Positions 1 through 5,713 are shown, numbered from the stretch's first letter. The stretch is 5,901 bases of DNA from Nanobdellota archaeon (GCA_018830685.1 JAHJRR010000042.1:1-5901); one strand, 5' to 3'. The notes: generated from the letters alone by a model not told the origin. A program made the numbers and translations.

Positions 1-1262
1 CCTTGTGAAAACTCTCTAAGTCTCCTCGCTAGCTCAATCTCAATCGCTCCCCCTCCAGGAACAACCAAACCCGATTTTAAAGCGCAAGCGACATCACCAA
101 GACTATCTGTAATAGCTCGCTTTATCTCGTCAATAACATGCTCCGTCCCTCCATGGATAAGGATTGTAATTGCTTTAGGATTCCGACACCCTTTAATGTA
201 AGTTAAAACATCCCCTCCCTTCTTAATCTCCTCGACAGAATCCGCATTTCCAATAACACTCTCGTTCAACTCATTTATATTGCTAACGATTCTACCTCTT
301 GTAGCTTTAGATATTTTCTCCATATCACTTCTTGCAACTCTCCTACAAGCATAAATGCCCTCTTTAGACAAAAGATACTGTGCAAAATCATCAATTCCCT
401 TCTGACAGAAAAGAACATTAGCCCCCGAATTCTTGACACTTTCAACCAGCTCATTAATCACCCGCTCTTCCTGCACAACAAAACCCTGAAGCTGTTCCGG
501 CGAAGTAATAGATATTTTAGTATCTATCTCAGGATTCTTTATCTCCAGTGGAAAATCAATCAGTGCAACTTTTGCGCCAGCAACTTTACTCGGCATATCA
601 TAAGAAACCCTTTCCTTATCCAAAACAACCCCCTGAATCAACTCGGTATCTCTAATTCCCTCGCCCCTAGATTTCTCTATTTTTATGTTATCCAAATCAA
701 CAAATCCATTCTCCTCAACCTGTTTAACTGCTTTAACAACTATGTCTGCAAAAATCTCTTTGGCATCCTCAGCACCTTTCCCGGTCATAGCAGTCATAGC
801 AATCTGCCTCAACACTTCCTCATCCTCGGTAGTGATTTTCAAAGCCAGGTCATGAAGAATCTCTTTAGCTTTCTCAGAGGCAATCCTATAACCTTTTGTG
901 ATAACTGTCGGGTGTATTCTCTTATCCAAAAGTTTCTCCGCATTTTCTAGGAGCTTTCCTGCGAGCATCACCGCAGTCGTTGTCCCGTCGCCGACCTCGC
1001 TCTCCTGCGTCTTTGCAATTTCCACCATCATTTTCGCCGCCGGATGTTCAATTTCCATCTCTTCGAGAATCGTCACACCGTCATTAGTTATAGTAATGTC
1101 ATTTGTAGAAGAAACAAGCATCTTATCCATTCCTCTCGGACCCAAAGTCGTCTTAACAATCTCAGCAACCATCTTCGCCGCCAGGATATTATTTCTCTGT
1201 GCATCTTTACCCAGCAATCTCTGAACATCTTCAGGCATAAGGACAACCGATTTGTCAGTCAT
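1..1262 (-). CDS. thsA: Thermosome subunit (group II chaperonin), C-terminus cut by window edge
   Basis: This is an ATP-driven cytosolic folding chaperonin of the TCP-1/thermosome family. From the ATG at 1262 the frame is open to the window edge, giving 420 of the roughly 540 residues usual for the family; about 120 C-terminal residues lie outside. Visible landmarks are RNN near residue 25, [18 protein letters not shown] with D61, the nucleotide loop GDGTTT (D92-T96), the MTGKGAED lysine K162, the apical protrusion region around 245-275 (SPEQLQGF), GGTEHV, D386 in ITDSLGDV (the equivalent of the ATPase aspartate) and PGGGA at 402-406. The usual Arg before GGTEH is His370 here. Upstream in-frame codons back to the stop at 1311-1313 contain no ATG, and a TATA box at 1283-1290 places transcription start at about the ATG, so this start is well supported. 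The symbol is generic, because subunit type (alpha or beta) cannot be told from one copy. Confidence 0.97.
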   Translation of the reverse strand, partial: MTDKSVVLMPEDVQRLLGKDAQRNNILAAKMVAEIVKTTLGPRGMDKMLVSSTNDITITNDGVTILEEMEIEHPAAKMMVEIAKTQESEVGDGTTTAVMLAGKLLENAEKLLDKRIHPTVITKGYRIASEKAKEILHDLALKITTEDEEVLRQIAMTAMTGKGAEDAKEIFADIVVKAVKQVEENGFVDLDNIKIEKSRGEGIRDTELIQGVVLDKERVSYDMPSKVAGAKVALIDFPLEIKNPEIDTKISITSPEQLQGFVVQEERVINELVESVKNSGANVLFCQKGIDDFAQYLLSKEGIYACRRVARSDMEKISKATRGRIVSNINELNESVIGNADSVEEIKKGGDVLTYIKGCRNPKAITILIHGGTEHVIDEIKRAITDSLGDVACALKSGLVVPGGGAIEIELARRLREFSQ

Positions 1263-1282
1263 CCCCTGAACAATAGTTCTAA

Positions 1283-1292
1283 TTTTATAAGG
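1283..1292 (-). promoter_or_regulatory. TATA box of the thermosome gene
   Basis: Read on the minus strand this is CCTTATAAAA. The box centre lies about 24.5 bases before the A of the thermosome ATG, so transcription should begin at or within a base or two of the start codon (leaderless mRNA). It sits about 20 bases after the stop of the upstream 46-residue gene, so the chaperonin has its own promoter and need not depend on read-through. Confidence 0.75.
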
Positions 1293-1310
1293 ATTATTAT
1301 GGTGGAGAAA

Positions 1311-1451
1311 CTAAATCATCATTCCGATATACATTAGGATTAGCGAAAGGATTGCAGTAACTAAAAGGTATTTGTATTTCTTTGTTAAAAGGGGAATAAG
1401 ATTTATGATTACTACTGCCGTTCCTATCAAAATATCTGAATTTGTTGTCAT
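1311..1451 (-). CDS. 46-residue two-helix membrane protein (unknown)
   Basis: This small gene reads ATG at 1449-1451 to TAG at 1311-1313. The product starts MTTNSDILIG, then has a hydrophobic segment at about residues 7-22, a short basic loop (TKKYKY, 23-28) and a second hydrophobic segment at about 29-46 ending YIGMMI. By the positive-inside rule both ends would face outside and the loop the cytoplasm. Its ATG overlaps the TGA of the preceding 51-residue gene in an ATGA, and there is no TATA box or well-placed ribosome site of its own, so translation is probably coupled. No family is recognised. The coupling, the absence of internal stops and the clean two-helix pattern are the evidence that it is real; its length is short enough to occur by chance. 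Confidence 0.6.
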   Translation of the reverse strand: MTTNSDILIGTAVVIINLIPLLTKKYKYLLVTAILSLILMYIGMMI

Positions 1452-1603
1452 ATTAGTTGTTTCATTGCCTCTATTAACAATCCTATTGAGGCAATTACCA
1501 GCCCCCAGCTTCCAAAGCTGAAAATATATAATAACCCTCCTAAAATTAACAGAACTCCTGTTATTAAATGAATTGGGTCAGAAGCTCTTGACTTAGATTT
1601 CAT
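1448..1603 (-). CDS. 51-residue two-helix membrane protein (unknown)
   Basis: The product starts MKSKSRASDP, a short basic soluble end, followed by a hydrophobic segment at about residues 12-28 (with GG) and a second at about 32-46, ending in EAMKQLI. The two helices are separated by a tight FGSWG turn, so it should be a membrane hairpin with the basic N-terminus in the cytoplasm. A longer reading from an ATG at 1717 is possible, but a strong TATA box at 1624-1632 lies inside that extension and points to transcription starting at the ATG at 1603. The downstream 46-residue gene overlaps its stop by four bases. Tiny two-helix proteins are common and unclassifiable by eye, so no function is assigned. 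Confidence 0.65.
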   Translation of the reverse strand: MKSKSRASDPIHLITGVLLILGGLLYIFSFGSWGLVIASIGLLIEAMKQLI

Positions 1604-1623
1604 TACATTATTTATTTTCTTTA

Positions 1624-1632
1624 TTTTATAAA
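1624..1632 (-). promoter_or_regulatory. TATA box (with BRE-like CGAAA) for the small membrane-protein pair
   Basis: Read on the minus strand the site is CGAAAATTTATAAAATAAAG. TTTATAAAA is a near-ideal archaeal TATA box and the preceding CGAAA resembles the TFB recognition element. The box centre lies 25 bases before the ATG at 1603, so a leaderless transcript starting at that ATG is expected. This site decides the short start over the longer open frame. Confidence 0.75.
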
Positions 1633-1754
1633 TTTTCGTGTTCCGGCGATTTTGTTCAACAAATAGTTTCTGCTTAAAAAATCCTTCCAATTCCAAGACA
1701 AGCCAAGATAACCACAAATCCGCGTTTGTTTTTTATTATTTCTCAGATAAATTT

Positions 1755-1769
1755 GCGAGCGTAGCGAGC
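1755..1769. repeat. GC-rich direct repeat GCGAGC-GTA-GCGAGC
   Basis: Two identical GCGAGC hexamers are separated by GTA inside a strongly AT-rich spacer. The flanks TTGC and GCAA are also complementary to each other, but the interior does not extend the pairing, so this is a direct repeat rather than a hairpin. It could be a protein-binding site or a copy of a short dispersed repeat; one window cannot tell which. Confidence 0.5.
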
Positions 1770-1831
1770 AAGTAACTTTAAAAAAATTAACTAAAAATTT
1801 AGCTATCAAATATATTTTAAACCACAGAAAT

Positions 1832-1840
1832 AATTAAATA
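1832..1840 (+). promoter_or_regulatory. TATA box of the 1862-2308 gene
   Basis: The sequence CAGAAATAATTAAATA contains AATTAAATA preceded by a CAGAAA BRE-like run. The box centre (about 1837) is 25 bases before the ATG at 1862 but only 19 before the ATG at 1856. By the spacing shared with the other promoters here, it supports initiation at 1862. Confidence 0.65.
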
Positions 1841-1861
1841 CGCTTTATTTCTCAAATGTTC

Positions 1862-2308
1862 ATGAACACTAAAGAATCCTTAACATTAGATGACACAGCT
1901 TCTCTAATGAGGGAATTTGGAGGATTTGATGAACAAATTTATCAGGAAAGAAGAAGACAGGTAGATAATAAAACATATACTGCAGGTCACGGTCCTCTTC
2001 ATACAAAAAGAGTTGTTGTTTGGTCCCAGATGGATACTGAAGGAAATTTCTCTGATACAAGTGTGGAAGGACTCGAGGGATATGATGAATCATTTACAAA
2101 TAATTATGTATGGGCAACAGTTATTGGAGCAATAGCAAAAAAATACAAAGTTGATTTCGGGGAGACATGGAGAGGCAATGTATTCAAATCAAAAAAACCC
2201 CTTGAATCTTACGAAGAATTAAAAGACTCCATCTCTCGAGTCGAATTAGCCCAGACCGAACTTGAAAAAAAGGTAAGCCACGAAGTTAGAAGACTCCTTT
2301 CCATTTAA
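1862..2308 (+). CDS. Hypothetical soluble protein, 148-150 residues
   Basis: I do not recognise this family. The product is hydrophilic with no signal peptide or membrane segment. Numbered from the upstream ATG at 1856, residues 8-36 look helical (LTLDDTASLM then a charged EQIYQERRRQ run). The middle contains AGHGPLHTKRVVVW near 43-56, and after a Trp-containing segment (NNYVWATVIGAIAKKY, 82-97) the last 30 residues (SYEELKDSISRVELAQTELE onward) form a probable amphipathic helix or short coiled coil. Two in-frame ATGs are available, 1856 and 1862; promoter spacing favours 1862, removing two residues. It has its own promoter and stands alone before the CBS gene, separated by 62 bases that hold that gene's promoter. 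Coding is supported by a full-length open frame and ordinary amino-acid composition. Confidence 0.8.
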   Translation: MNTKESLTLDDTASLMREFGGFDEQIYQERRRQVDNKTYTAGHGPLHTKRVVVWSQMDTEGNFSDTSVEGLEGYDESFTNNYVWATVIGAIAKKYKVDFGETWRGNVFKSKKPLESYEELKDSISRVELAQTELEKKVSHEVRRLLSI

Positions 2309-2335
2309 TAGTTTTAATCTTGTCTATCTCTCTTT

Positions 2336-2350
2336 CAGAAAATTTATAAG
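2336..2350 (+). promoter_or_regulatory. TATA box with BRE-like element for the CBS/zinc-ribbon gene
   Basis: CAGAAAATTTATAAG combines a CAGAAA BRE-like run with the TATA box TTTATAAG (2343-2350). The box centre is 24.5 bases before the ATG at 2371, again implying a leaderless message. Confidence 0.75.
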
Positions 2351-2370
2351 TAAAGTAACCCTCTATAAAC

Positions 2371-2940
2371 ATGAGAAATATACTTGTTTCTGATGTAATG
2401 ACGAGGAATCCCGTTCAAACTGGAATAAATTCAAGTATCCTTGATTGTGCTAAAAAGATGGTGCGAAAAAAGGTCGGCGGACTCATAATTACAGACAATA
2501 AGAAATTAGCAGGTTTTATCTCGGGTCAAGATATTTTATGGGCTTTAATCAAGAGTTCAAGAACAGATCTTTCAGAAATAAAGGCTGTGGATATCTCTCC
2601 AAAGAAGATTATCACTATAAAATCATCCGCAACTCTCCAACAAGCACTAGAAAAAATAAAACAATCTAAGTTTTACAGATTACCTGTTGTTCACAATGGC
2701 GAGGTTGTTGGAATGATTACTATTAAAGACATCTTAGGATTTTATCCCGAAGCTTATTCAGAACTCGGAGAATTAGATTTCATAAGAGAGGAAGCTGAGA
2801 AAATAAAAAGAATACAAAGAGGTCACGATGACTGCTCTATCCCTTCTGGAGATGGAGTCTGTGAAGAATGCGGATGCAAGGGAGAATTGTACAGTGTTGA
2901 GGAGATTATGCTCTGTTCTTCTTGTTTAAACTTGAGGTAG
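2371..2940 (+). CDS. CBS-pair protein with C-terminal zinc ribbon
   Basis: The 189-residue cytosolic protein has two CBS domains and a zinc-binding tail. CBS1 spans about residues 4-60 (VSDVMTRNP, then GGLIITDNKKLAGFISGQDI) and CBS2 about 72-127 (FYRLPVVHNGEVVGMITIKD), which together make a Bateman module that normally binds adenosyl nucleotides. A charged helix at about 130-150 links to a zinc ribbon with the pairs C164-x2-C167 and C182-x2-C185, plus additional cysteines C155 and C169. The order and length match the archaeal CBS-Zn ribbon family typified by Thermoplasma acidophilum Ta0289. The precise ligand and target are unknown; a role as an energy-responsive regulator or nucleic-acid/protein adaptor is inference. 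The last 15 bases overlap the end of the convergent nucleotidyltransferase-like gene. Confidence 0.93.
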   Translation: MRNILVSDVMTRNPVQTGINSSILDCAKKMVRKKVGGLIITDNKKLAGFISGQDILWALIKSSRTDLSEIKAVDISPKKIITIKSSATLQQALEKIKQSKFYRLPVVHNGEVVGMITIKDILGFYPEAYSELGELDFIREEAEKIKRIQRGHDDCSIPSGDGVCEECGCKGELYSVEEIMLCSSCLNLR

Positions 2941-3621
2941 TGAATAACGATTCCTTCTTTCGCATAAACCCAAACCTCTTTTAGATTTTCCTTTCTTTCT
3001 TAACCCGTTTGCATCCTCATAAACTGCCCTAAATCCGAGACTCTTAGCTCTCTCTTCCAATATCGACCTAGCAGTAGATTCGTCTTCTCTATGAAGAGCT
3101 ATTGTCTTGAGTCTGTCAAGTCTATTAACTCGCAGCTTTTTTGAATCTATTGCTTGAATGGCCTTGTAGTGGGGGTCACAGACCAGCTCTTCTTCCTCGC
3201 AATTCCAAGCTAACATCTGTACATCCATGGGAGCAATTCTTATTAATTCATGAATTGTCGGCGATCCAACATCTTTAAAATTATTCAGACCGTTCAAATC
3301 AACTTTGCAACCTTCTGTTTCAAGGCACGGATTACCAAATGACGTTCTTCGGTGTTTCCATCCTCTTGGAGCGTAAGGAGTTCTAGAAAGCATCTCTGAA
3401 GCGAAATCAAAATCAACAATTCCTTCTGGAAAATCTGTACCATAAAGTTTCTTTATTATTGATCTATGGACATACCCTCCGATAAGATATAAACCGCCAT
3501 CGACATTCCTCCTTCCAATCTCAAGGACCTTGTCGTACCAAGGATCTTCCATAAAAGCCTCTCTGAAAATCTTTCCGTATTCCTTCCTCAACGTTTCCAC
3601 ATCCAAGCATTTTTTTGTCAT
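2926..3621 (-). CDS. Nucleotidyltransferase-fold protein (poly(A) polymerase/CCA-enzyme head-like)
   Basis: Numbered from the ATG at 3627 (233 residues), the core reads as a Pol beta superfamily nucleotidyltransferase head. GGLYLIGGYVHRSII (44-58) matches the GG-x-V-x-R helix start of class II CCA-adding/poly(A) polymerase heads. VDFDF supplies acidic residues D72 and D74, and GCKVDL supplies the third, D110. The segment PTIHELIRIAPMDVQMLAWN (123-142) corresponds to the RDFTINALAY region and is followed by a variant of the GxxxDP..A...I turn (VCDPHYKAIQAID, 149-161) and a helical stretch with RLDRLKTIALHRE. The C-terminus is basic (KKGKSKRG, 211-218). There is no large tRNA-binding C-terminal region as in a full CCA enzyme, so the substrate is unknown. 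Archaea normally use a class I CCA enzyme. Promoter spacing favours the ATG at 3621 over 3627. It has its own promoter and ends inside the CBS gene. Confidence 0.8.
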   Translation of the reverse strand: MTKKCLDVETLRKEYGKIFREAFMEDPWYDKVLEIGRRNVDGGLYLIGGYVHRSIIKKLYGTDFPEGIVDFDFASEMLSRTPYAPRGWKHRRTSFGNPCLETEGCKVDLNGLNNFKDVGSPTIHELIRIAPMDVQMLAWNCEEEELVCDPHYKAIQAIDSKKLRVNRLDRLKTIALHREDESTARSILEERAKSLGFRAVYEDANGLRKKGKSKRGLGLCERRNRYSLPQV

Positions 3622-3642
3622 TCCCATCCTTCAAAAAACAAC

Positions 3643-3657
3643 TATAAAAATTCTTCC
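3643..3657 (-). promoter_or_regulatory. TATA box of the nucleotidyltransferase-like gene
   Basis: Read on the minus strand, GGGAAGAATTTTTATA ends in the TATA box TTTTTATA (3643-3650). Its centre is 25.5 bases before the ATG at 3621 and only 19.5 before the ATG at 3627. A transcript starting at about 3620-3621 would exclude the first ATG, so the shorter protein is preferred. Confidence 0.65.
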
Positions 3658-3680
3658 CTTGGACAAAAGTTTTCAAAATA

Positions 3681-3698
3681 CGAAGAATATTTAAATAA
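3681..3698 (+). promoter_or_regulatory. TATA box with BRE-like element for the 3717-4220 gene
   Basis: CGAAGAATATTTAAATAA contains a BRE-like CGAAG and the TATA box TTTAAATA (3690-3697). The centre is 23.5 bases before the ATG at 3717. It lies about 40 bases from the divergent promoter of the nucleotidyltransferase-like gene, so the two promoters share an 89-base spacer and could be co-regulated. Confidence 0.75.
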
Positions 3699-3716
3699 GT
3701 TTTTCATTTATAAATA

Positions 3717-4220
3717 ATGGCAGAAAAAGAGACGGTCTTCTCGAGCAAGATAAAATACAACGGATTATTCTCTTTCAAAGATTTCTACAAATTCTGTTTT
3801 GATTGGCTTGAAGAGGAAACGGGTCTAACTATGAAAGAGACTATTTACAACGAAAAAATATCTGGCAACTCAAAAGAAATAAGGGTCGAGTGGAAAGGGA
3901 AGAATGACATGACTGATTATTTCAGATTCGAAATAAAGGTTGAATTCATAATTCTTGGATTGTCAGAAGTTGAAATTGAACACGAAGGAGCAAAGATAAA
4001 AACAAACAAGGGAGCTGCAGAGGTCAAAGTGAAAGGAACAATTGTAAGAGATTACGACGGGAAATTCGAAACAAGTGCATTCAATAAAACTTTAAGGAGC
4101 ATGTATGAAAAATGGATTATCCCTTCGAGAATCGACGAATATCAATCAAAGATAGCTGGAGATTGCGACGAGTTCTTAGGTCAGGCAAAAGCCTATCTGG
4201 ATTTAGAAGGAAAGAGATGA
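3717..4220 (+). CDS. Hypothetical alpha/beta cytosolic protein, 167 residues
   Basis: I do not recognise the family. There is no signal peptide or membrane segment. The chain begins with a beta-like start (TVFSSKIKYNGLFSF, 6-20), then a helix rich in aromatics (KDFYKFCFDWLEEETGL, 21-37). A run of alternating strands follows (ETIYNEKISGNSKEIRVEW, DYFRFEIKVEFIILGLSEVE, AEVKVKGTIVRDYDGKFE, roughly 41-118), and the C-terminus has long helices (FNKTLRSMYEKWIIPSRIDEYQ and AGDCDEFLGQAKAYLDLEGK, 122-166). A helix, a multi-stranded sheet and long C-terminal helices vaguely recall START/SRPBCC-like ligand-binding folds, but no diagnostic motif is visible and this is only a guess. It has its own promoter; the next gene starts 61 bases downstream with a separate promoter. 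Confidence 0.88.
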   Translation: MAEKETVFSSKIKYNGLFSFKDFYKFCFDWLEEETGLTMKETIYNEKISGNSKEIRVEWKGKNDMTDYFRFEIKVEFIILGLSEVEIEHEGAKIKTNKGAAEVKVKGTIVRDYDGKFETSAFNKTLRSMYEKWIIPSRIDEYQSKIAGDCDEFLGQAKAYLDLEGKR

Positions 4221-4245
4221 ATCTTTTATGTTGACTTTTGATTAC

Positions 4246-4261
4246 CGAAATCCTTAAATAG
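4246..4261 (+). promoter_or_regulatory. TATA box with BRE-like element for the 4282-5670 gene
   Basis: CGAAATCCTTAAATAG joins a consensus-like CGAAA BRE to the TATA box TTAAATA (4254-4260). The centre is 25 bases before the ATG at 4282, which makes the message leaderless and the start secure. Confidence 0.78.
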
Positions 4262-4281
4262 AATTTTTATCTGTCTTTAAG

Positions 4282-5670
4282 ATGAGAAAAATACTACTCT
4301 TTGTTTTATTGCTACTCTCTTTATCACTAGTTTCTGCAGTCAACGTGAATATTCAAAAATTGAGTTCTGATGAGGTCCTCGTGATTGATACAAACGAGCC
4401 AGTAATATTCAATTTGGACATAACCAACAACGGGCAATCTGGAAACTTCGAGTTCTATAACGTCGTGAGCTTCAAGATGTCTCCCGAAACACTCTTCATA
4501 GCTGGAGGCGAAACAAAAAACGTGAATCTTGAATTAACACCTCTTGGAGAAATAAACAAAAGGGGGAGTTACACAATCACCTACTACATTAAAGGTGACG
4601 ACGGAACCCAAGAACAGAGAACACTAACTTTCAAAATTACTGAACTCGAAGACGCACTCACAATATTTTCCTCAGAAATAGACCCCGAATCAAGTTCTAT
4701 CGATGTTTCTATAAAGAATAACGAAAACTTAAAATTTGAAAAGCTTGAAGTTAAATTCGACTCGCAATTCTTCACCTTAAAAAAAGAGATTTCTCTAGAT
4801 TCCCAAGAGACAAAGACGTTTAATGTGGCTTTAAATCAAGAAGACTTCCGTGGATTAATGGCAGGATTCTACACGCTAACCGCAGAGGTCACTGCAGGAG
4901 ATGCGAGCGGAGTCGTCGAAGGAATAATAAAATTCATTGAGAAAGATATAGTCACAACAGTTGACAACAAATTCGGCTTACTAATAAATTCCCAGATAAT
5001 TGAAAAGACAAACGATGGAAACGTGATACAGCAAACAGAAACGGTCGTCAAGAAAAATATAATTCCTCGACTTTTCACAAGCTTCGAACCAAAGCCAGAC
5101 ATGGTTGAAAGAGAAGGAGCAACGGTTTATTATACTTGGATAAGCGAAATCAAGCCAGGACAAACAAAACAAATTGTTGTAAGAACAAACTGGATATTCC
5201 CCTTGATAGTAATCATATTCATATTAGCAATATTCCTTTTAACAAAGAGGTACTCTAGAACAAATCTAATCCTTAAGAAAAAAATAAATTTTGTTCACGC
5301 TAAAGGCGGGGAATTCGCCTTGAAAGTATCTGTTTTTGTTAGTGCTAGAAAATATATTGAAAGAGTAAATGTTACAGATAGACTTCCCCCTCTTGTTGAT
5401 GTATACGAGCGTTTCGGAGGGGAACAACCAGTAAAGATTGACAGGAAGAACAAGAGAATTGAGTGGAATTTTGAAAAACTTGAGGCGGGGGAAATGAGGG
5501 TTTTATCATATGTAATCTATTCTAAAGTCGGAGTTCTCGGAAGATTCGCTCTACCTTCGACAACGGCAATGTATGAGAAAGACGGCGAGATACACGAAGC
5601 AGAATCCAACAGAGCATTCTTCGTAGCCGAGCAAAGGAGCAAGAAAGAAAACGAAGAGGATTTCGATTAA
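4282..5670 (+). CDS. Exported single-pass membrane protein with Ig-like beta domains on both sides
   Basis: The 462-residue protein opens with a Sec-type signal peptide: MRK, a Leu-rich core at 4-15 and a VSA cleavage motif after residue 19. The exported part (about 20-303) is beta-rich. It holds two probable Ig-like modules at about 20-120 (VIFNLDITNNGQSGNFEF, FIAGGETKNVNLELTP) and 123-220 (DVSIKNNENLKFEKLEVKF, SQETKTFNVAL), resembling the CARDB/NEW3-type folds of archaeal surface proteins. A third beta-rich piece runs to the membrane. One transmembrane helix lies at about 304-321 (WIFPLIVIIFILAIFLL) and is followed by the basic TKRYSR stop-transfer. The tail (327-447) is again beta-rich and DUF11-like (VNVTDRLPP, RIEWNFEKLEAGEMRVLSYV), and the protein ends with an acidic KKENEEDFD. 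With a cleaved signal peptide the tail should be cytosolic. No enzyme motif is seen; a structural or envelope-organising role is inference. Confidence 0.9.
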   Translation: MRKILLFVLLLLSLSLVSAVNVNIQKLSSDEVLVIDTNEPVIFNLDITNNGQSGNFEFYNVVSFKMSPETLFIAGGETKNVNLELTPLGEINKRGSYTITYYIKGDDGTQEQRTLTFKITELEDALTIFSSEIDPESSSIDVSIKNNENLKFEKLEVKFDSQFFTLKKEISLDSQETKTFNVALNQEDFRGLMAGFYTLTAEVTAGDASGVVEGIIKFIEKDIVTTVDNKFGLLINSQIIEKTNDGNVIQQTETVVKKNIIPRLFTSFEPKPDMVEREGATVYYTWISEIKPGQTKQIVVRTNWIFPLIVIIFILAIFLLTKRYSRTNLILKKKINFVHAKGGEFALKVSVFVSARKYIERVNVTDRLPPLVDVYERFGGEQPVKIDRKNKRIEWNFEKLEAGEMRVLSYVIYSKVGVLGRFALPSTTAMYEKDGEIHEAESNRAFFVAEQRSKKENEEDFD

Positions 5671-5672
5671 GA

Positions 5673-5678
5673 TTTTTT
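5673..5678 (+). terminator. Oligo-T terminator after the 462-residue gene
   Basis: A T6 run begins three bases after the TAA at 5668-5670. Archaeal RNA polymerase terminates at oligo-T tracts in the non-template strand, so this may end the 4282-5670 transcript, perhaps backed by the hairpin at 5694-5713. Confidence 0.4.
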
Positions 5679-5693
5679 AATTGAAAAAGAAAT

Positions 5694-5713
5694 CCACTGC
5701 CTTTAGGCGGTGG
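5694..5713. repeat. Hairpin typical of IS200/IS605-family ends
   Basis: CCACTGCC pairs with GGCGGTGG (eight pairs including one G-U) across a TTTA loop, and the stem is preceded by AAAT. The core GCC-TTTA-GGC flanked by a C/G-rich stem is the subterminal palindrome pattern often found at IS200/IS605 element ends, where it is bound by TnpA and forms the 3' end of the TnpB guide RNA. No U-run follows on the plus strand, so it is not simply a terminator hairpin. Without the partner end this may be a solo end or relic, or an unrelated hairpin. Confidence 0.5.

Larger units (their letters stand above)
1604..1855. other. Divergent intergenic region, no gene seen
   Basis: This AT-rich stretch separates the minus-strand membrane-protein pair from the plus-strand orphan gene. 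Minus-strand frames are open for up to 62 codons but their translations look random, rich in Lys, Asn and Ile, with no start site supported by a promoter. It holds the TATA boxes for both directions and a GC-rich repeat at 1755-1769. Nothing else is seen in it. Confidence 0.6.

Noticed and set aside
898..1337. Plus-strand open frames of 97-108 codons
   Set aside because: They lie opposite the thermosome coding strand, which carries unmistakable family motifs. Their Ser/Ile-rich translations are antisense shadows.
1604..1809. Minus-strand extension of the 51-residue gene to an ATG at 1717, and a 62-codon frame to 1809
   Set aside because: The TATA box at 1624-1632 lies inside both, the added residues look like translated spacer, and no promoter at the right distance supports the upstream starts.
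1869..2093. Minus-strand 74-codon frame
   Set aside because: It is antisense to the 1862-2308 gene and has no promoter or recognisable protein.
4584..5172. Three minus-strand frames of 63-77 codons
   Set aside because: They are antisense to the signal-peptide/TM protein, Ser/Phe-rich, and have no start signals.
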